Part shown: piece by piece, positions 34,456-42,179 of the stretch
Position numbering within the stretch: position 1 is the first letter of the stretch
How the letters are laid out: every line of letters starts with the position of its first letter
Assembly: GCF_000346505.1 (NCBI RefSeq)
Contig: NZ_ANOH01000228.1
Coordinates: forward strand, 1-64,000
Direction of reading: 5' to 3'
DNA from: Aporhodopirellula sallentina SM41
Lineage (GTDB): Bacteria; Planctomycetota; Planctomycetia; Pirellulales; Pirellulaceae
DNA: 64,000 bases
Notes under the pieces: model-generated
What the model saw: the letters and a program-made list of their open reading frames with translations, nothing else
What the model was told of the DNA's origin: nothing
Databases searched by the model: none
Made by a program: the position numbers and the translations under genes

Positions 34456-35312
34456 TAGACAACAACGTTGGAAGTAGATTCTGGACGATCATTGACACCA
34501 CGCCGATACTCTACTTGTTGGGACTCGCCTACGTGCTTAATAAGCTCGGGGTCGCTTTCGCTCAGCGTTTCCCTCATGTTGGGAACTGGCAGTATGGACT
34601 GGCTGTTGCCACCTTCGCTGCGCTCGGAACCCGACGGTTGGCGGTTGATCCTCCGGCCGAGTTCTTGAACGTTGCACTGGTTCTAATGCGCTGCGGAGCG
34701 TTTGGCTTGGTCGTGTTCGGCCTGGTGGGAACGATTGGCACCGGTTTACTGTCCGTGCGGGATTTTCATCGAGCTGTTATCCGGTGGTTCACTTATCGCC
34801 AACACGAGTCTGCTCGAAGACGCGAGGAAGCTCGCCTCGCTCGGTTACGAGCTGAAAGAAATGCACCACTTACGCCAGAGCAACTGGCGAGACGTCAAGA
34901 AGAGGAACGTCAACAACAAGAACGCTCAATTCGGGAGCAAATTGAACGTGAGCAAGCCGAGCGAGAACTCCATCTCCGCAAGGAAATGGAACTGAGGCTT
35001 AAACTGCGTCTGCGATTGACGACTGATGATGAAATCAAGCAAGTGCTCGAAGAACTGATGACCGAGTTCATGTCAACGTCGCTGCCGATGGATCAGTTCG
35101 AAAAACGAATTGCGATGCTGGAACAGGCTATCAGCGAATTCATTCCTAGGCGAGAGAAAAACTATCAGAGTATTGAGGAGGTGCTGTCAGATTACGACGA
35201 AAAAATTCGCCAGGTTGATTGCTCAAGTCATGCCAAGGAACAGAAGGACAGTTTGAAAGCGGTTTTGTTGATGGAACGTGACTCGATGGTTCAACGGCTG
35301 GCTAACCAATAG
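34452..35312 (+). CDS. Membrane-anchored coiled-coil protein
   Basis: 286 residues. Two to three membrane helices occupy the first 100 residues (TTPILYLLGLAYVLNKLG, RCGAFGLVVFGLVGTIGTGL). A long charged coiled coil follows (ARRREEARLARLRAERN, then a Glu/Arg-rich stretch to about residue 190), then a helical tail with MDQFEKRIAMLEQAI. Overlaps the upstream gene by 4 bp and ends 10 bp before the ATPase gene. Because the ATPase has no membrane helix, this protein is a good candidate for its membrane partner (inference). Confidence 0.7.
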   Translation: MIDNNVGSRFWTIIDTTPILYLLGLAYVLNKLGVAFAQRFPHVGNWQYGLAVATFAALGTRRLAVDPPAEFLNVALVLMRCGAFGLVVFGLVGTIGTGLLSVRDFHRAVIRWFTYRQHESARRREEARLARLRAERNAPLTPEQLARRQEEERQQQERSIREQIEREQAERELHLRKEMELRLKLRLRLTTDDEIKQVLEELMTEFMSTSLPMDQFEKRIAMLEQAISEFIPRREKNYQSIEEVLSDYDEKIRQVDCSSHAKEQKDSLKAVLLMERDSMVQRLANQ

Positions 35313-35322
35313 TAGACTTAAC

Positions 35323-37053
35323 ATGAAGAAGTTTAGGCTGGGCATCGAGGTTCCAGGTGGCGAGCCGGTGTGGTTTCCCCGCGGGCTTTTTGGCACGCAC
35401 CTGCACTACTTGGGGGGCACGGGAAGCGGCAAAACATCGAGTCTCATCAAACTGATCGCACAGGTAATGGTAGCGTCTGTGCTACCCTATACCGTGTTCG
35501 TGATCGATCCGATGGGCGGACTCGCGGAGGCGCTCCTCAATTATCTCGCCCATCCGTATCTCTGCACCGACGAGGTTCGTAAACGGCTCGTGTACTTGGA
35601 GCCGGCCGATACGGATTGGGTTATGCCGTTCTCTTCGCTCGATCACCGGGACGCGGATGAGCTGTACTATGCCCTCGGTCGGCATTGCGACTGCATGCTT
35701 CGCACTGGTCGTGACCATGATTTGACAACGCAACTTCGGCTCAGGCGATGGCTCTATACCTGCTTCCTCTCGACCGCAATGATGCGGTACCCGCCGGCGG
35801 CTGCGCAGTTCTTGCTTCGTCCTGGAACGGAGCAGCACGAGGTTATGCTGTCGCAGTTGCCTGATGTTCTGCAGCTTGAGTGGGCAGAGATCATCAACGC
35901 AGGATCCCGTGAACGCATCACGATGCTCGACAGCACGCGAAACCGGCTAGCGCCATTTTTTAGCTGTCCGGCGCTCAGCCGAATGTTGTCGCGGACGCAA
36001 AACTACTTTGATGTCGCCCGTTTCTTTCGTGAAAAACGCATTGTGATCATCAACCTCGACACCAAAGGCAAACTGGATCGCAACGTTGCCCACGCGATCG
36101 GCGGGCTGCTCGCCAATCAGATAATCGAGGGTGCCCGCAACCTTTCCCCGATGTTGGTTGGACCGTCGATACTCGTGATGGACGAGTTTCAGCATTTCGT
36201 CGATGACACGATGTACGAGAACTTGCCACTGCTAAGACAACGGGGCATGGGCGTCGTTTTGAGCCATCAAAGTTTCGATCAATTGATTAAGGGTGAAGTC
36301 GATATGTCGTCCATTGTTTGGCAGGCGAGGAGTCGCGTCGTTTTGCCCAATGACGGAGCGGATGCGGACCTGATCGCTCAGGAGTTGGCAAGCCTCAACT
36401 ACGACCCGAAGGCGGTCAAGGATGAGATTGTTTCGTTCCGTCAAAAAAAAGTTGGTCAGCAACTCGTGAAATTACACGGCGGCAATTCAGTGAGTACAAC
36501 ATCCAGTGCGACGGATGAAACGCGATCGCTCGGTGGAAACACGGGAACGGCTCGACCTCTTCATGGCGGGGCATTGGAGGGTTCGAAATCCCACGGAGAA
36601 TCTTGGAATCGAGGACAATCAGAGAAAAAGGCGACCAGCGTTGGCGAAACCGAATCCTGGTCAGAAACGTTGGTCGACATCTTGGAGGACTTTTACGAAG
36701 TCAGCGGGCGAACCTTCTACACGTTTGAAGATCAAATGCGGTGCATGGCTCGGGACATTCGTCAGCTCAGGACCGGACAAGGTTTTCTTAAATTGAAAGA
36801 TGATCCACGACTACGACGAGTTGACTTTGATCGACTCGCAATGGCGGCCACCAATGAGATCATCGAACGCCGAGCCGAATTGCTCGAACGAAATTACCGT
36901 GATGCCAGTTTGTTTCTTCCCAAAGCGGTCGTTGAACAAGATTGGGAGCGATTCGTTTCCGGCTTAGCGGGTGGAACAGTAATTCCTCCGCATTTGACAC
37001 GTGGGATCGAGGATACACGCGAGAATGAGGCTGACGATATTTTTCTTCGTTAA
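35323..37053 (+). CDS. VirD4/HerA-like ATPase (copy 2)
   Basis: 576 residues. Walker A LGGTGSGKTSS near 30, FVIDPMGGLAEALLN near 65, Walker B SILVMDEFQHFVDD near 283, and LSHQSFDQL after it. Near 390-450 there is a Ser/Gly-rich linker of the type seen in TraG/TraD-like coupling proteins. No membrane helix. Frame is open to 35278, but ATG 35323 begins the conserved strand. Tightly linked to the membrane/coiled-coil genes, so the ATPase, anchor and vWA lipoprotein may work as one DNA- or protein-moving complex. Followed by a convergent gene, a structured gap and then the second replication-relaxation gene. Confidence 0.82.
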   Translation: MKKFRLGIEVPGGEPVWFPRGLFGTHLHYLGGTGSGKTSSLIKLIAQVMVASVLPYTVFVIDPMGGLAEALLNYLAHPYLCTDEVRKRLVYLEPADTDWVMPFSSLDHRDADELYYALGRHCDCMLRTGRDHDLTTQLRLRRWLYTCFLSTAMMRYPPAAAQFLLRPGTEQHEVMLSQLPDVLQLEWAEIINAGSRERITMLDSTRNRLAPFFSCPALSRMLSRTQNYFDVARFFREKRIVIINLDTKGKLDRNVAHAIGGLLANQIIEGARNLSPMLVGPSILVMDEFQHFVDDTMYENLPLLRQRGMGVVLSHQSFDQLIKGEVDMSSIVWQARSRVVLPNDGADADLIAQELASLNYDPKAVKDEIVSFRQKKVGQQLVKLHGGNSVSTTSSATDETRSLGGNTGTARPLHGGALEGSKSHGESWNRGQSEKKATSVGETESWSETLVDILEDFYEVSGRTFYTFEDQMRCMARDIRQLRTGQGFLKLKDDPRLRRVDFDRLAMAATNEIIERRAELLERNYRDASLFLPKAVVEQDWERFVSGLAGGTVIPPHLTRGIEDTRENEADDIFLR

Positions 37054-37439
37054 TTCGAGACTGCCTCGCTTCCGTGGCGGACCAGATTCTCCAAACGCGG
37101 TAGTCCCCGACCAGCGGTCGCTGCATACGAGACTTGCGCTGTATCACGGGCTTGCTGAAGCGATGGACTCTGGCCACCGATTACGGACAACAGCTGTTCG
37201 CGGTAATGATGACGCATCTCAAAATGGATCCCAAACCGCTCGTGGTATCCCATCGTTAGGTCGAAAAGGAGCCTCGCCCGACTGGCTATGTCGTTCTGCA
37301 TGGCTGCAGCGGTTTCAATACTCGATAGTCCCACTTCGAGTACATCGAGACGATGAAGCTCGGAAAAGGCTTCCAGGCGGTGGGCAAGGTGCCGGTGGTG
37401 ATCGAAGGATTCAGTCATGGGATGACAGTAGCACGTCAA
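37050..37439 (-). CDS. Hypothetical helical protein
   Basis: 129 residues on the minus strand. Histidine-rich and helical: HHRHLAHRLEAFSELHRLD, then GLSSIETAAAMQNDIASRAR. Composition is more protein-like than the opposite plus-strand frame. Ends 4 bp inside the ATPase stop region (convergent). The start at 37439 faces the structured gap. No family; moderate doubt that it is expressed. Confidence 0.42.
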   Translation of the reverse strand: MTCYCHPMTESFDHHRHLAHRLEAFSELHRLDVLEVGLSSIETAAAMQNDIASRARLLFDLTMGYHERFGIHFEMRHHYREQLLSVIGGQSPSLQQARDTAQVSYAATAGRGLPRLENLVRHGSEAVSN

Positions 37440-37960
37440 CCCCTGAAAGTCACTTGGCGCCGCTGGGAACTGGTGCGAGATGCGCTTTGTGGCTGATATG
37501 GAATGGTTCCGCAGGTCGGTCCAGGGTTCGGTCCGGACTGAGGCCCCCCCGGTCCAGCGGGACCGGTTTGTGTGTGTTCATGTATGTTTTTGCCCCCCAA
37601 CCGATTAGGATCGCCTGCGGCTGGCAACGCGATGCGTTTCCAGCCTTGGCTGGAGGGCCACGTTCGCAAAGGAATTGCTCATTAGATTCGTGCCCCTCCA
37701 GCCAAGGCTTCGCCTTAGCGATCCAGCCGTCCACGGAACACCGTGTGCTCCGTAATTACACGCCTGATCGATCATCCGTGGCCGTCTCTTCGTCGTGGCC
37801 GACGAAGGCTAATCGGTCCCCCTTAAGTCGGTCTGCTCGATCGACTTTTCGAACCGCTGATCACCACCGTGGCCGAGCTGGGTTGACCCAGCGTTCGCGA
37901 CTGCGAACAACTACCGTATCGTTGGCAATTTCGCCTACGAGTATCTTTCCCCTTTTTCCT
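37440..37960. other. 521-bp hairpin-rich gap, candidate origin of transfer
   Basis: No gene seen. Stem-loops: CCGGTCC/GGACCGG (37549-37566), a 16-bp inverted repeat AGCCTTGGCTGGAGGG with arms at 37642-37657 and 37694-37709, GCTGGGT/ACCCAGC (37877-37892), and GTTCGC/GCGAAC (37893-37908) directly after it. The density of inverted repeats next to a coupling-type ATPase and a replication-relaxation gene is what an oriT or a structured RNA would look like. The last 20 nt are a pyrimidine leader of the next gene. Confidence 0.5.
37642..37709. repeat. 16-bp inverted repeat with self-palindromic arm
   Basis: AGCCTTGGCTGGAGGG pairs with CCCTCCAGCCAAGGCT across a 36-nt loop. The left arm also overlaps its own palindrome CCAGCC-TT-GGCTGG, so two alternative folds are possible. 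Confidence 0.65.
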
Positions 37961-38401
37961 ATGGAGGATTTCTTTTTACAGCAGCGGCAACCTCGACTGC
38001 TGACAACACCGGCCGACCCGTTTCCGTCTTTGATGGATGCCGTCAAAGAGTTCGCGTGCGTTTCACTCGTTCCCATTCCTGCGAATTGGATCGTCGACGT
38101 GCTGCGAACACGAGAACAACCAGTAGCAATGCCAATTTGCTCGTGGCTGTTTTTGGTTCAAGGTCCGTGGCAGGTTCTAGCGATTCGAAAACGGCTTTCG
38201 GATCATGACTTCGGTGAAGATCTGGATCGTCAAAACCTGATGGATGCCGGTTGGAAAGTCGTTCCTGAAACAGGGCTTTTCGCCATTGAACTCGATCGGC
38301 AATTGCTGATCGGTATCGATGGAATTGGGTATGACTTTGTTGAGGCACATTGGAGGCCGCTCTATGAAGTGCTTGGATTGAGGTGGCATCTCGATGACTA
38401 G
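37961..38401 (+). CDS. Hypothetical protein
   Basis: 146 residues from ATG 37961, after the pyrimidine leader TATCTTTCCCCTTTTTCCT. The frame is open back to 37001 but that part is low-complexity Arg/Ser text overlapping the ATPase gene, so I exclude it. Hydrophobic/aromatic core (ICSWLFLVQGPWQVLAI, then GIDGIGYDFVEAHWRPLYE) suggests a compact alpha-beta protein. It overlaps the next gene by 8 bp and so seems to start a coupled run ending in the replication-relaxation gene. Family not recognised. Confidence 0.6.
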   Translation: MEDFFLQQRQPRLLTTPADPFPSLMDAVKEFACVSLVPIPANWIVDVLRTREQPVAMPICSWLFLVQGPWQVLAIRKRLSDHDFGEDLDRQNLMDAGWKVVPETGLFAIELDRQLLIGIDGIGYDFVEAHWRPLYEVLGLRWHLDD

Positions 38402-38672
38402 CCGATTCTCGGACTTCAAAAATATCTGTACGCCGGACTTGACTCGATCCATGTTCGGCGTACAAATGATTTACCGTTCGCTTGTCGAACGCCTCCATGA
38501 CGCGTTTTCCGCCAGCGTCCCCGTGACGCTGAAGAAAATCCGCTTGGTTGTAATTGCTCCCACCCGGGACCGTCTCTACCGAACATTGCTTCATTTCAGC
38601 AATCGTTCGGTATCTCTATTTGCTTCTGATGCAATGACGGTGAAACAAGGGTCGGTCGATGCAACTTACTGA
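38394..38672 (+). CDS. Hypothetical small protein coupled to both neighbours
   Basis: 92 residues. It overlaps the preceding gene by 8 bp and the following replication-relaxation gene by 14 bp, an arrangement that suggests a real coupled gene. The sequence is basic with strands such as KKIRLVVIAPTRDRLY, and no family is recognised. Coding reality is uncertain: length is modest and there is no ribosome-binding site. Confidence 0.42.
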   Translation: MTSRFSDFKNICTPDLTRSMFGVQMIYRSLVERLHDAFSASVPVTLKKIRLVVIAPTRDRLYRTLLHFSNRSVSLFASDAMTVKQGSVDATY

Positions 38673-39573
38673 ATTGGACATGACGGTACTGAAAACCGTT
38701 GCTCGCTACTACGTTCTGACCCGTGAAATGGTCCAGTCAGTCTGTTGCGCCGATCACGCCAGTGGCCGTGGGACACGCAAGAGATTGTCGCGTCTTGGCC
38801 AAGCAGGCTATCTCACCAAACATCGCGTGCCCGTCGCTTTGCCGGGCACCAACGGAGCGGCCCCGGTGTACTACGCAACCAAGAAGGGATGCGAGGCACT
38901 TGCCAGCTACTTTGGTGATGATGAGTTTTTGGCGACCAATACGCGTACGCCTCGCGCTGATCGCCTGTCGCACTGGATCGCAATTAACAAAACGCGACTT
39001 TTGATTGAAGAGGCTGCTTTGCTTGTCCCCGGATTGAAACTGGTTCACTGGATTACCGAGTGGGAAACGATCAATAAAGGCGATGCCGCATCGGATCAGT
39101 TCTATCTCCATACACAATTCTCAAAAACTCCGCCGCTCTCCTGCTCCCCAGATGCCGGATTTTTATTGGAGTATCGCGGGCAGCGAAAGGTCTACTATCT
39201 GGAGCAAGACTTGGCAACTTCGAGCCCGCGTCAGATTGCTGCGCGGAAGTCAAAGGGCTATGAACGCCTTGCGAAGACAGAGGTTCACCGCAAACACTTC
39301 CCGGAAACAACCATCGGAGCATTTCGGGTATTGTTCGTCACGAGCAACGACTATCGAGCTCGCAAAACGGTGGAAGAAATGAGTGATAAGCCAGGTAAAG
39401 AACTGTGGCTGATGATGAATGAATCCGCATTGACGGTAGACAACTTTTTCACTGGCGACGTCGCGTTGGATCATGAAGGGATCGTCGGGCCATTGGTGCG
39501 AACCCAATCGACACAACAGGTTGATACGACACAGCCTAACCGACCACACGCCGCATCACCGGCTACTGCATAG
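38659..39573 (+). CDS. Replication-relaxation family protein (copy 2)
   Basis: 304 residues. The N-terminal winged helix (LTELDMTVLKTVARYYVLT, then RLSRLGQAGYLTKHRVP, then YYATKKGCEALASYFGDD) matches the family better than copy 1. The C-terminal half has the conserved acidic segment (SPDAGFLLEY then VYYLEQDLATS). It likely binds DNA for replication or transfer. Last gene of a coupled run; the ATPase (copy 2) lies 1.6 kb upstream. Copies 1 and 2 are clearly diverged, so not a recent duplication. Confidence 0.8.
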   Translation: MQLTELDMTVLKTVARYYVLTREMVQSVCCADHASGRGTRKRLSRLGQAGYLTKHRVPVALPGTNGAAPVYYATKKGCEALASYFGDDEFLATNTRTPRADRLSHWIAINKTRLLIEEAALLVPGLKLVHWITEWETINKGDAASDQFYLHTQFSKTPPLSCSPDAGFLLEYRGQRKVYYLEQDLATSSPRQIAARKSKGYERLAKTEVHRKHFPETTIGAFRVLFVTSNDYRARKTVEEMSDKPGKELWLMMNESALTVDNFFTGDVALDHEGIVGPLVRTQSTQQVDTTQPNRPHAASPATA

Positions 39574-39618
39574 CAGTCAGGGTGCTGTGCACGCTGGTGT
39601 TGCGTGTGGATTTTTGTC

Positions 39619-39658
39619 ACTGCGTCTTGACGCAGTATTCTCTGTTTCTTTCCCCTCC
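39619..39658 (+). terminator. Terminator-like leader element
   Basis: Perfect hairpin ACTGCGTC-TT-GACGCAGT (39619-39636) followed by ATTCTCTGTTTCTTTCCCCTCC. The tail ends 6 nt before the ATG at 39664, so it either ends transcription of copy 2 or forms an attenuating leader. Confidence 0.55.
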
Positions 39659-39663
39659 TACCC

Positions 39664-39936
39664 ATGAGCAATCAAACTCAAAAAGACCAATCCAACGAAC
39701 CGATTCGAGTGTTTCGTGCACCCGGCATGAGTGTCGCGGTTTTCGCAAACACCTCGGATGATGGCCGTACCTTCCACAAGCTGTCGGCTCAACGCGTCTA
39801 CAAATCAGGCGATAAGTTTCGCACCAGTACCAGTTTCTCGGTCGCTGAACTGCCGCAACTGATTTTGCTAATGCTTCGAGCTTGGGCTTATGCCTCAGAC
39901 CTTGAAGATAGCGGCAAGGAACGTGACAACGGTTAG
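39664..39936 (+). CDS. Small protein, paralogue A
   Basis: 90 residues. Pattern: APGMSVAVFAN, RVYKSGDKFRTSTSFSVAEL, then LILLMLRAWAYASD. The gene at 40173 has the same pattern (GNVSASVFARK, QKRYMDGASAKFSSSFGLTEL, IEVLKRALQYVAD), so they are tandem paralogues. The fold looks like a small beta sheet followed by one helix, possibly nucleic-acid binding, but this is inference. ATG lies just after a pyrimidine tract. Confidence 0.62.
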   Translation: MSNQTQKDQSNEPIRVFRAPGMSVAVFANTSDDGRTFHKLSAQRVYKSGDKFRTSTSFSVAELPQLILLMLRAWAYASDLEDSGKERDNG

Positions 39937-40172
39937 TCTTGAAAGAATCGGAGCGGGTCACTTCCCTGACGAAGACCCGCTCCCGCGACCGCTTGGTTGA
40001 TGCATCGAATGACACAATCGAGATTGCCCGTGGGCATTCCGCAAGGTGTCGCTTTGCTGGATTTACGAAAACTCTTCAAGCGATGCTGCTTTCGCATGAT
40101 GCTTGGACTTCCATTGCCGCCCCCAATCGCTGAAGACGAGTCCGTCATTTGCGAGTTTTGAAAGGTCCAAAC

Positions 40173-40448
40173 ATGAACCGAAAAAATCCTGAACATGTCA
40201 TTCGTATTGGCAACGTTTCCGCGAGTGTCTTTGCTCGCAAGATCGAGAAAGAAGGCGAACCGGCCCGCGTTATCCGAAGCGTCAATCTGCAAAAGCGCTA
40301 TATGGATGGTGCCTCCGCCAAGTTCAGTTCTTCATTTGGATTGACTGAACTACCCCAAGCTATCGAGGTATTGAAACGAGCGCTGCAATACGTTGCTGAT
40401 GCCGAATCGGTCGTTGCCCAAGTGTCCAGCGAGCCAGACGACTTCTAG
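40173..40448 (+). CDS. Small protein, paralogue B
   Basis: 91 residues from ATG 40173, preceded by GAAAGG about 7 nt upstream; the frame is open to 40149. It shares its motif order with the gene at 39664 and keeps the two core strands, the ELPQ turn and the final helix. The N-terminal tail is more basic than in paralogue A and the C-terminus more acidic. Between A and B lies a 236-bp spacer with no gene. Confidence 0.62.
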   Translation: MNRKNPEHVIRIGNVSASVFARKIEKEGEPARVIRSVNLQKRYMDGASAKFSSSFGLTELPQAIEVLKRALQYVADAESVVAQVSSEPDDF

Positions 40449-40579
40449 CAATGACGTTCCCGCACACTCTGGAGGCATCTAAGTTCCCCGTCGGTTGCGG
40501 ACGACGGAAACACCGGTGTCACCGAGTCGTATGTCGCAATCGGATCGCGGCATTTTTGTATTTCATTCCCCTAACAAAC

Positions 40580-41029
40580 ATGGCTACACGTTCATTTATC
40601 GCACGCAAAATCACTGTTGGCTACGAAGGTTGTTACTGTCACTGGGACGGTTACTTGGAAGGCGTTGGTCAAACCTTGGTTGAGTATTATCTCGACGAAG
40701 ACAAGATCGCGTACTTGCTTAGCTTCGGTGACATTTCATCACTGGGCACCGACGTCGGCTCGAAGCATGACTTCATGGATCGCAGCGAAGATGCCACAAC
40801 ATTTTACGGGCGAGATCGAGGAGAAACGGGCACGAACATTCAGACGAAACAATTTCCAACCATTGAACGGCTACTTCAGTATGCTGAATATTCTGGTTGC
40901 GAATTTGTGTATCTGTTTGAACGAAACGGCTGGCGTTATGCAAGCCGCGGAGCCCAATACTTTGGATTGAGTGACGGAAGCGGCTTTTCTGAATTTCAAT
41001 GGATGAAATCAGCAGCCACAGCCGCTTAG
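40580..41029 (+). CDS. Conserved mobile-element protein (YCHWDGY motif)
   Basis: 149 residues from ATG 40580. The opening (RSFIARKITVGYEGCYCHWD then GYLEGVGQTLVEYYLDEDKI) is a pattern I know from small plasmid and integrative-element proteins without assigned function. Later it has CEFVYLFERNGWRYASRG. The frame is open to 40451, but the upstream part is basic non-domain text and holds the leader (CGCGGCATTTTTGTATTTCATTCCCC at 40546-40571) shared with the DUF2958 gene. Cytoplasmic; no catalytic motif seen. Confidence 0.72.
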   Translation: MATRSFIARKITVGYEGCYCHWDGYLEGVGQTLVEYYLDEDKIAYLLSFGDISSLGTDVGSKHDFMDRSEDATTFYGRDRGETGTNIQTKQFPTIERLLQYAEYSGCEFVYLFERNGWRYASRGAQYFGLSDGSGFSEFQWMKSAATAA

Positions 41030-41281
41030 CCAATTCAATCGTGTTCACGCGGATGGATGACGACCGCAATCGTCATCGCCGTGTAGCACGACCATCGGGC
41101 GTACGCGGCAGACTGCTACTTTGAGCAGCTCGTCTCTATCACCGATGGATATTGCGAATCGCTGGTGGGTTCGACTCTCACGAACGTTCGTCTTTCACGA
41201 TCGTTCGACTCTGTTTTGATCGCGCACGCTCGATTGTCGGGCGGCGATCACTCCCCTGCTTCAACAAAGAGAGTTTGAACG

Positions 41282-41485
41282 ATGAAAGTTGTGTTGAGTG
41301 GCCACGAAGAAAAGGCCAAATGTGTTTGGTGTATGCGGGAGAGAGAAACCGTGAAAGCGAGCTTCTCCGATCGTATGTTTACCAATGCTTCCATTTGCTG
41401 GAAGTGTCTCGCGACCATCGTACGGGTCAAAGCCCAAGACATGGTGGAGCCTTCGTCACAGACGGTTACTGAGAAGAAAGAGTAG
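41282..41485 (+). CDS. Small four-cysteine protein
   Basis: 67 residues. CVWC near residue 14 and CWKC near 40 form two CxxC pairs, typical of a small zinc finger. A short acidic tail follows. GAGAG lies ahead of the ATG at 41282. No family recognised; position before the excisionase-like gene suggests part of the island's control genes. Confidence 0.6.
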   Translation: MKVVLSGHEEKAKCVWCMRERETVKASFSDRMFTNASICWKCLATIVRVKAQDMVEPSSQTVTEKKE

Positions 41486-41500
41486 TCGTTTTTGATTTGC

Positions 41501-41532
41501 GTGGCGTCTCGGCGGGGTCGCTGGGACGCCAC
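41501..41532 (+). promoter_or_regulatory. Leader stem-loop before excisionase-like gene
   Basis: GTGGCGTC (41501-41508) pairs with GACGCCAC (41525-41532) over 8 bp around a G-rich 16-nt loop, then CTCCTCTTC. The start codon is at 41575. Could be a terminator for the four-cysteine gene or a leader element. Confidence 0.5.
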
Positions 41533-41574
41533 CTCCTCTTCAAAGAAACTCCACTGAATATACGAGGCACGGCG

Positions 41575-41841
41575 ATGGATACAGACGAGATTACCAGCCG
41601 ATTAAACCGCATCGAATCTTTACTAAGCACATTGATCGAAAAGGAGAAACCCCGGGATTACTACACCACTGCCGAGATCGCCAAAATCTTGGGAAAAGCC
41701 GAATTTACCGTTCGCGAATGGGCGAGAAATGGACGCATTTGGGCGGAGAAACGGCAATGCGGACGTGGTCGCAGCCGAGAATGGATGATCTCGCATGTTG
41801 AGCTTGAACGGATTCAGAACGAAGGGCTTTTGCCTGGCTAG
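41575..41841 (+). CDS. Excisionase-like winged-helix protein
   Basis: 88 residues from ATG 41575. A short coiled N-terminus (RLNRIESLLSTLIEKE), then a MerR/excisionase helix-turn-helix: YYTTAEIAKILGKAEFTVRE with a wing around ARNGRIWAEKRQ and GRSREWMISHVEL. Such proteins bend DNA at att sites to favour excision, or act as small activators. It lies 600 bp from the att site and its four CCTAGTGGG copies, which fits a recombination directionality factor (inference). Frame open to 41497; the upstream part overlaps a hairpin. Confidence 0.72.
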   Translation: MDTDEITSRLNRIESLLSTLIEKEKPRDYYTTAEIAKILGKAEFTVREWARNGRIWAEKRQCGRGRSREWMISHVELERIQNEGLLPG

Positions 41842-41899
41842 CCAAGCTGACGGCCCATTTATTTGTTCGCTAACTCCCCCAGTGCTAGGCTGCCTGCAG

Positions 41900-42157
41900 A
41901 TGACACATAACGAATCCCCTACCTCCCTTTCGCCGGAACATGCCGAACACGTTTATGAAGCCCTTCGCATCATTCAAAAGGCCCAGTCTCTGATCAACGA
42001 AGCCGCTCGCGAGCTTTGTCCGGTTGATGGGTTTGCCGATGAATGGTCCGAGTCGGTTGTCGTTCACGACGCGATCAAGACGTACTGGCATCAAGTGAAT
42101 AGCCGCTTGATGCAGGTCCATCCGCCCGACGAATCGCCCAACGGAACAAAAGCGTGA
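41900..42157 (+). CDS. Hypothetical helical protein at island end
   Basis: 85 residues from ATG 41900; the frame is open to 41795 but that part overlaps the previous gene. Mostly one long helix (AEHVYEALRIIQKAQSLINEAA) and a second (DAIKTYWHQVNSRLMQV). No family recognised. It is the last island gene before the att region, 23 bp from the first CCTAGTGGG copy. Confidence 0.5.
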   Translation: MTHNESPTSLSPEHAEHVYEALRIIQKAQSLINEAARELCPVDGFADEWSESVVVHDAIKTYWHQVNSRLMQVHPPDESPNGTKA

Positions 42158-42179
42158 CTGCCACTGCACGCAACTTTTT

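Noticed and set aside
37001-37960. In-frame 320-codon extension before the gene at 37961
   Set aside because: Arg/Ser/Pro-rich text without domain features, overlaps the ATPase stop and runs through four hairpins; the ATG at 37961 with a leader tract is the better start.
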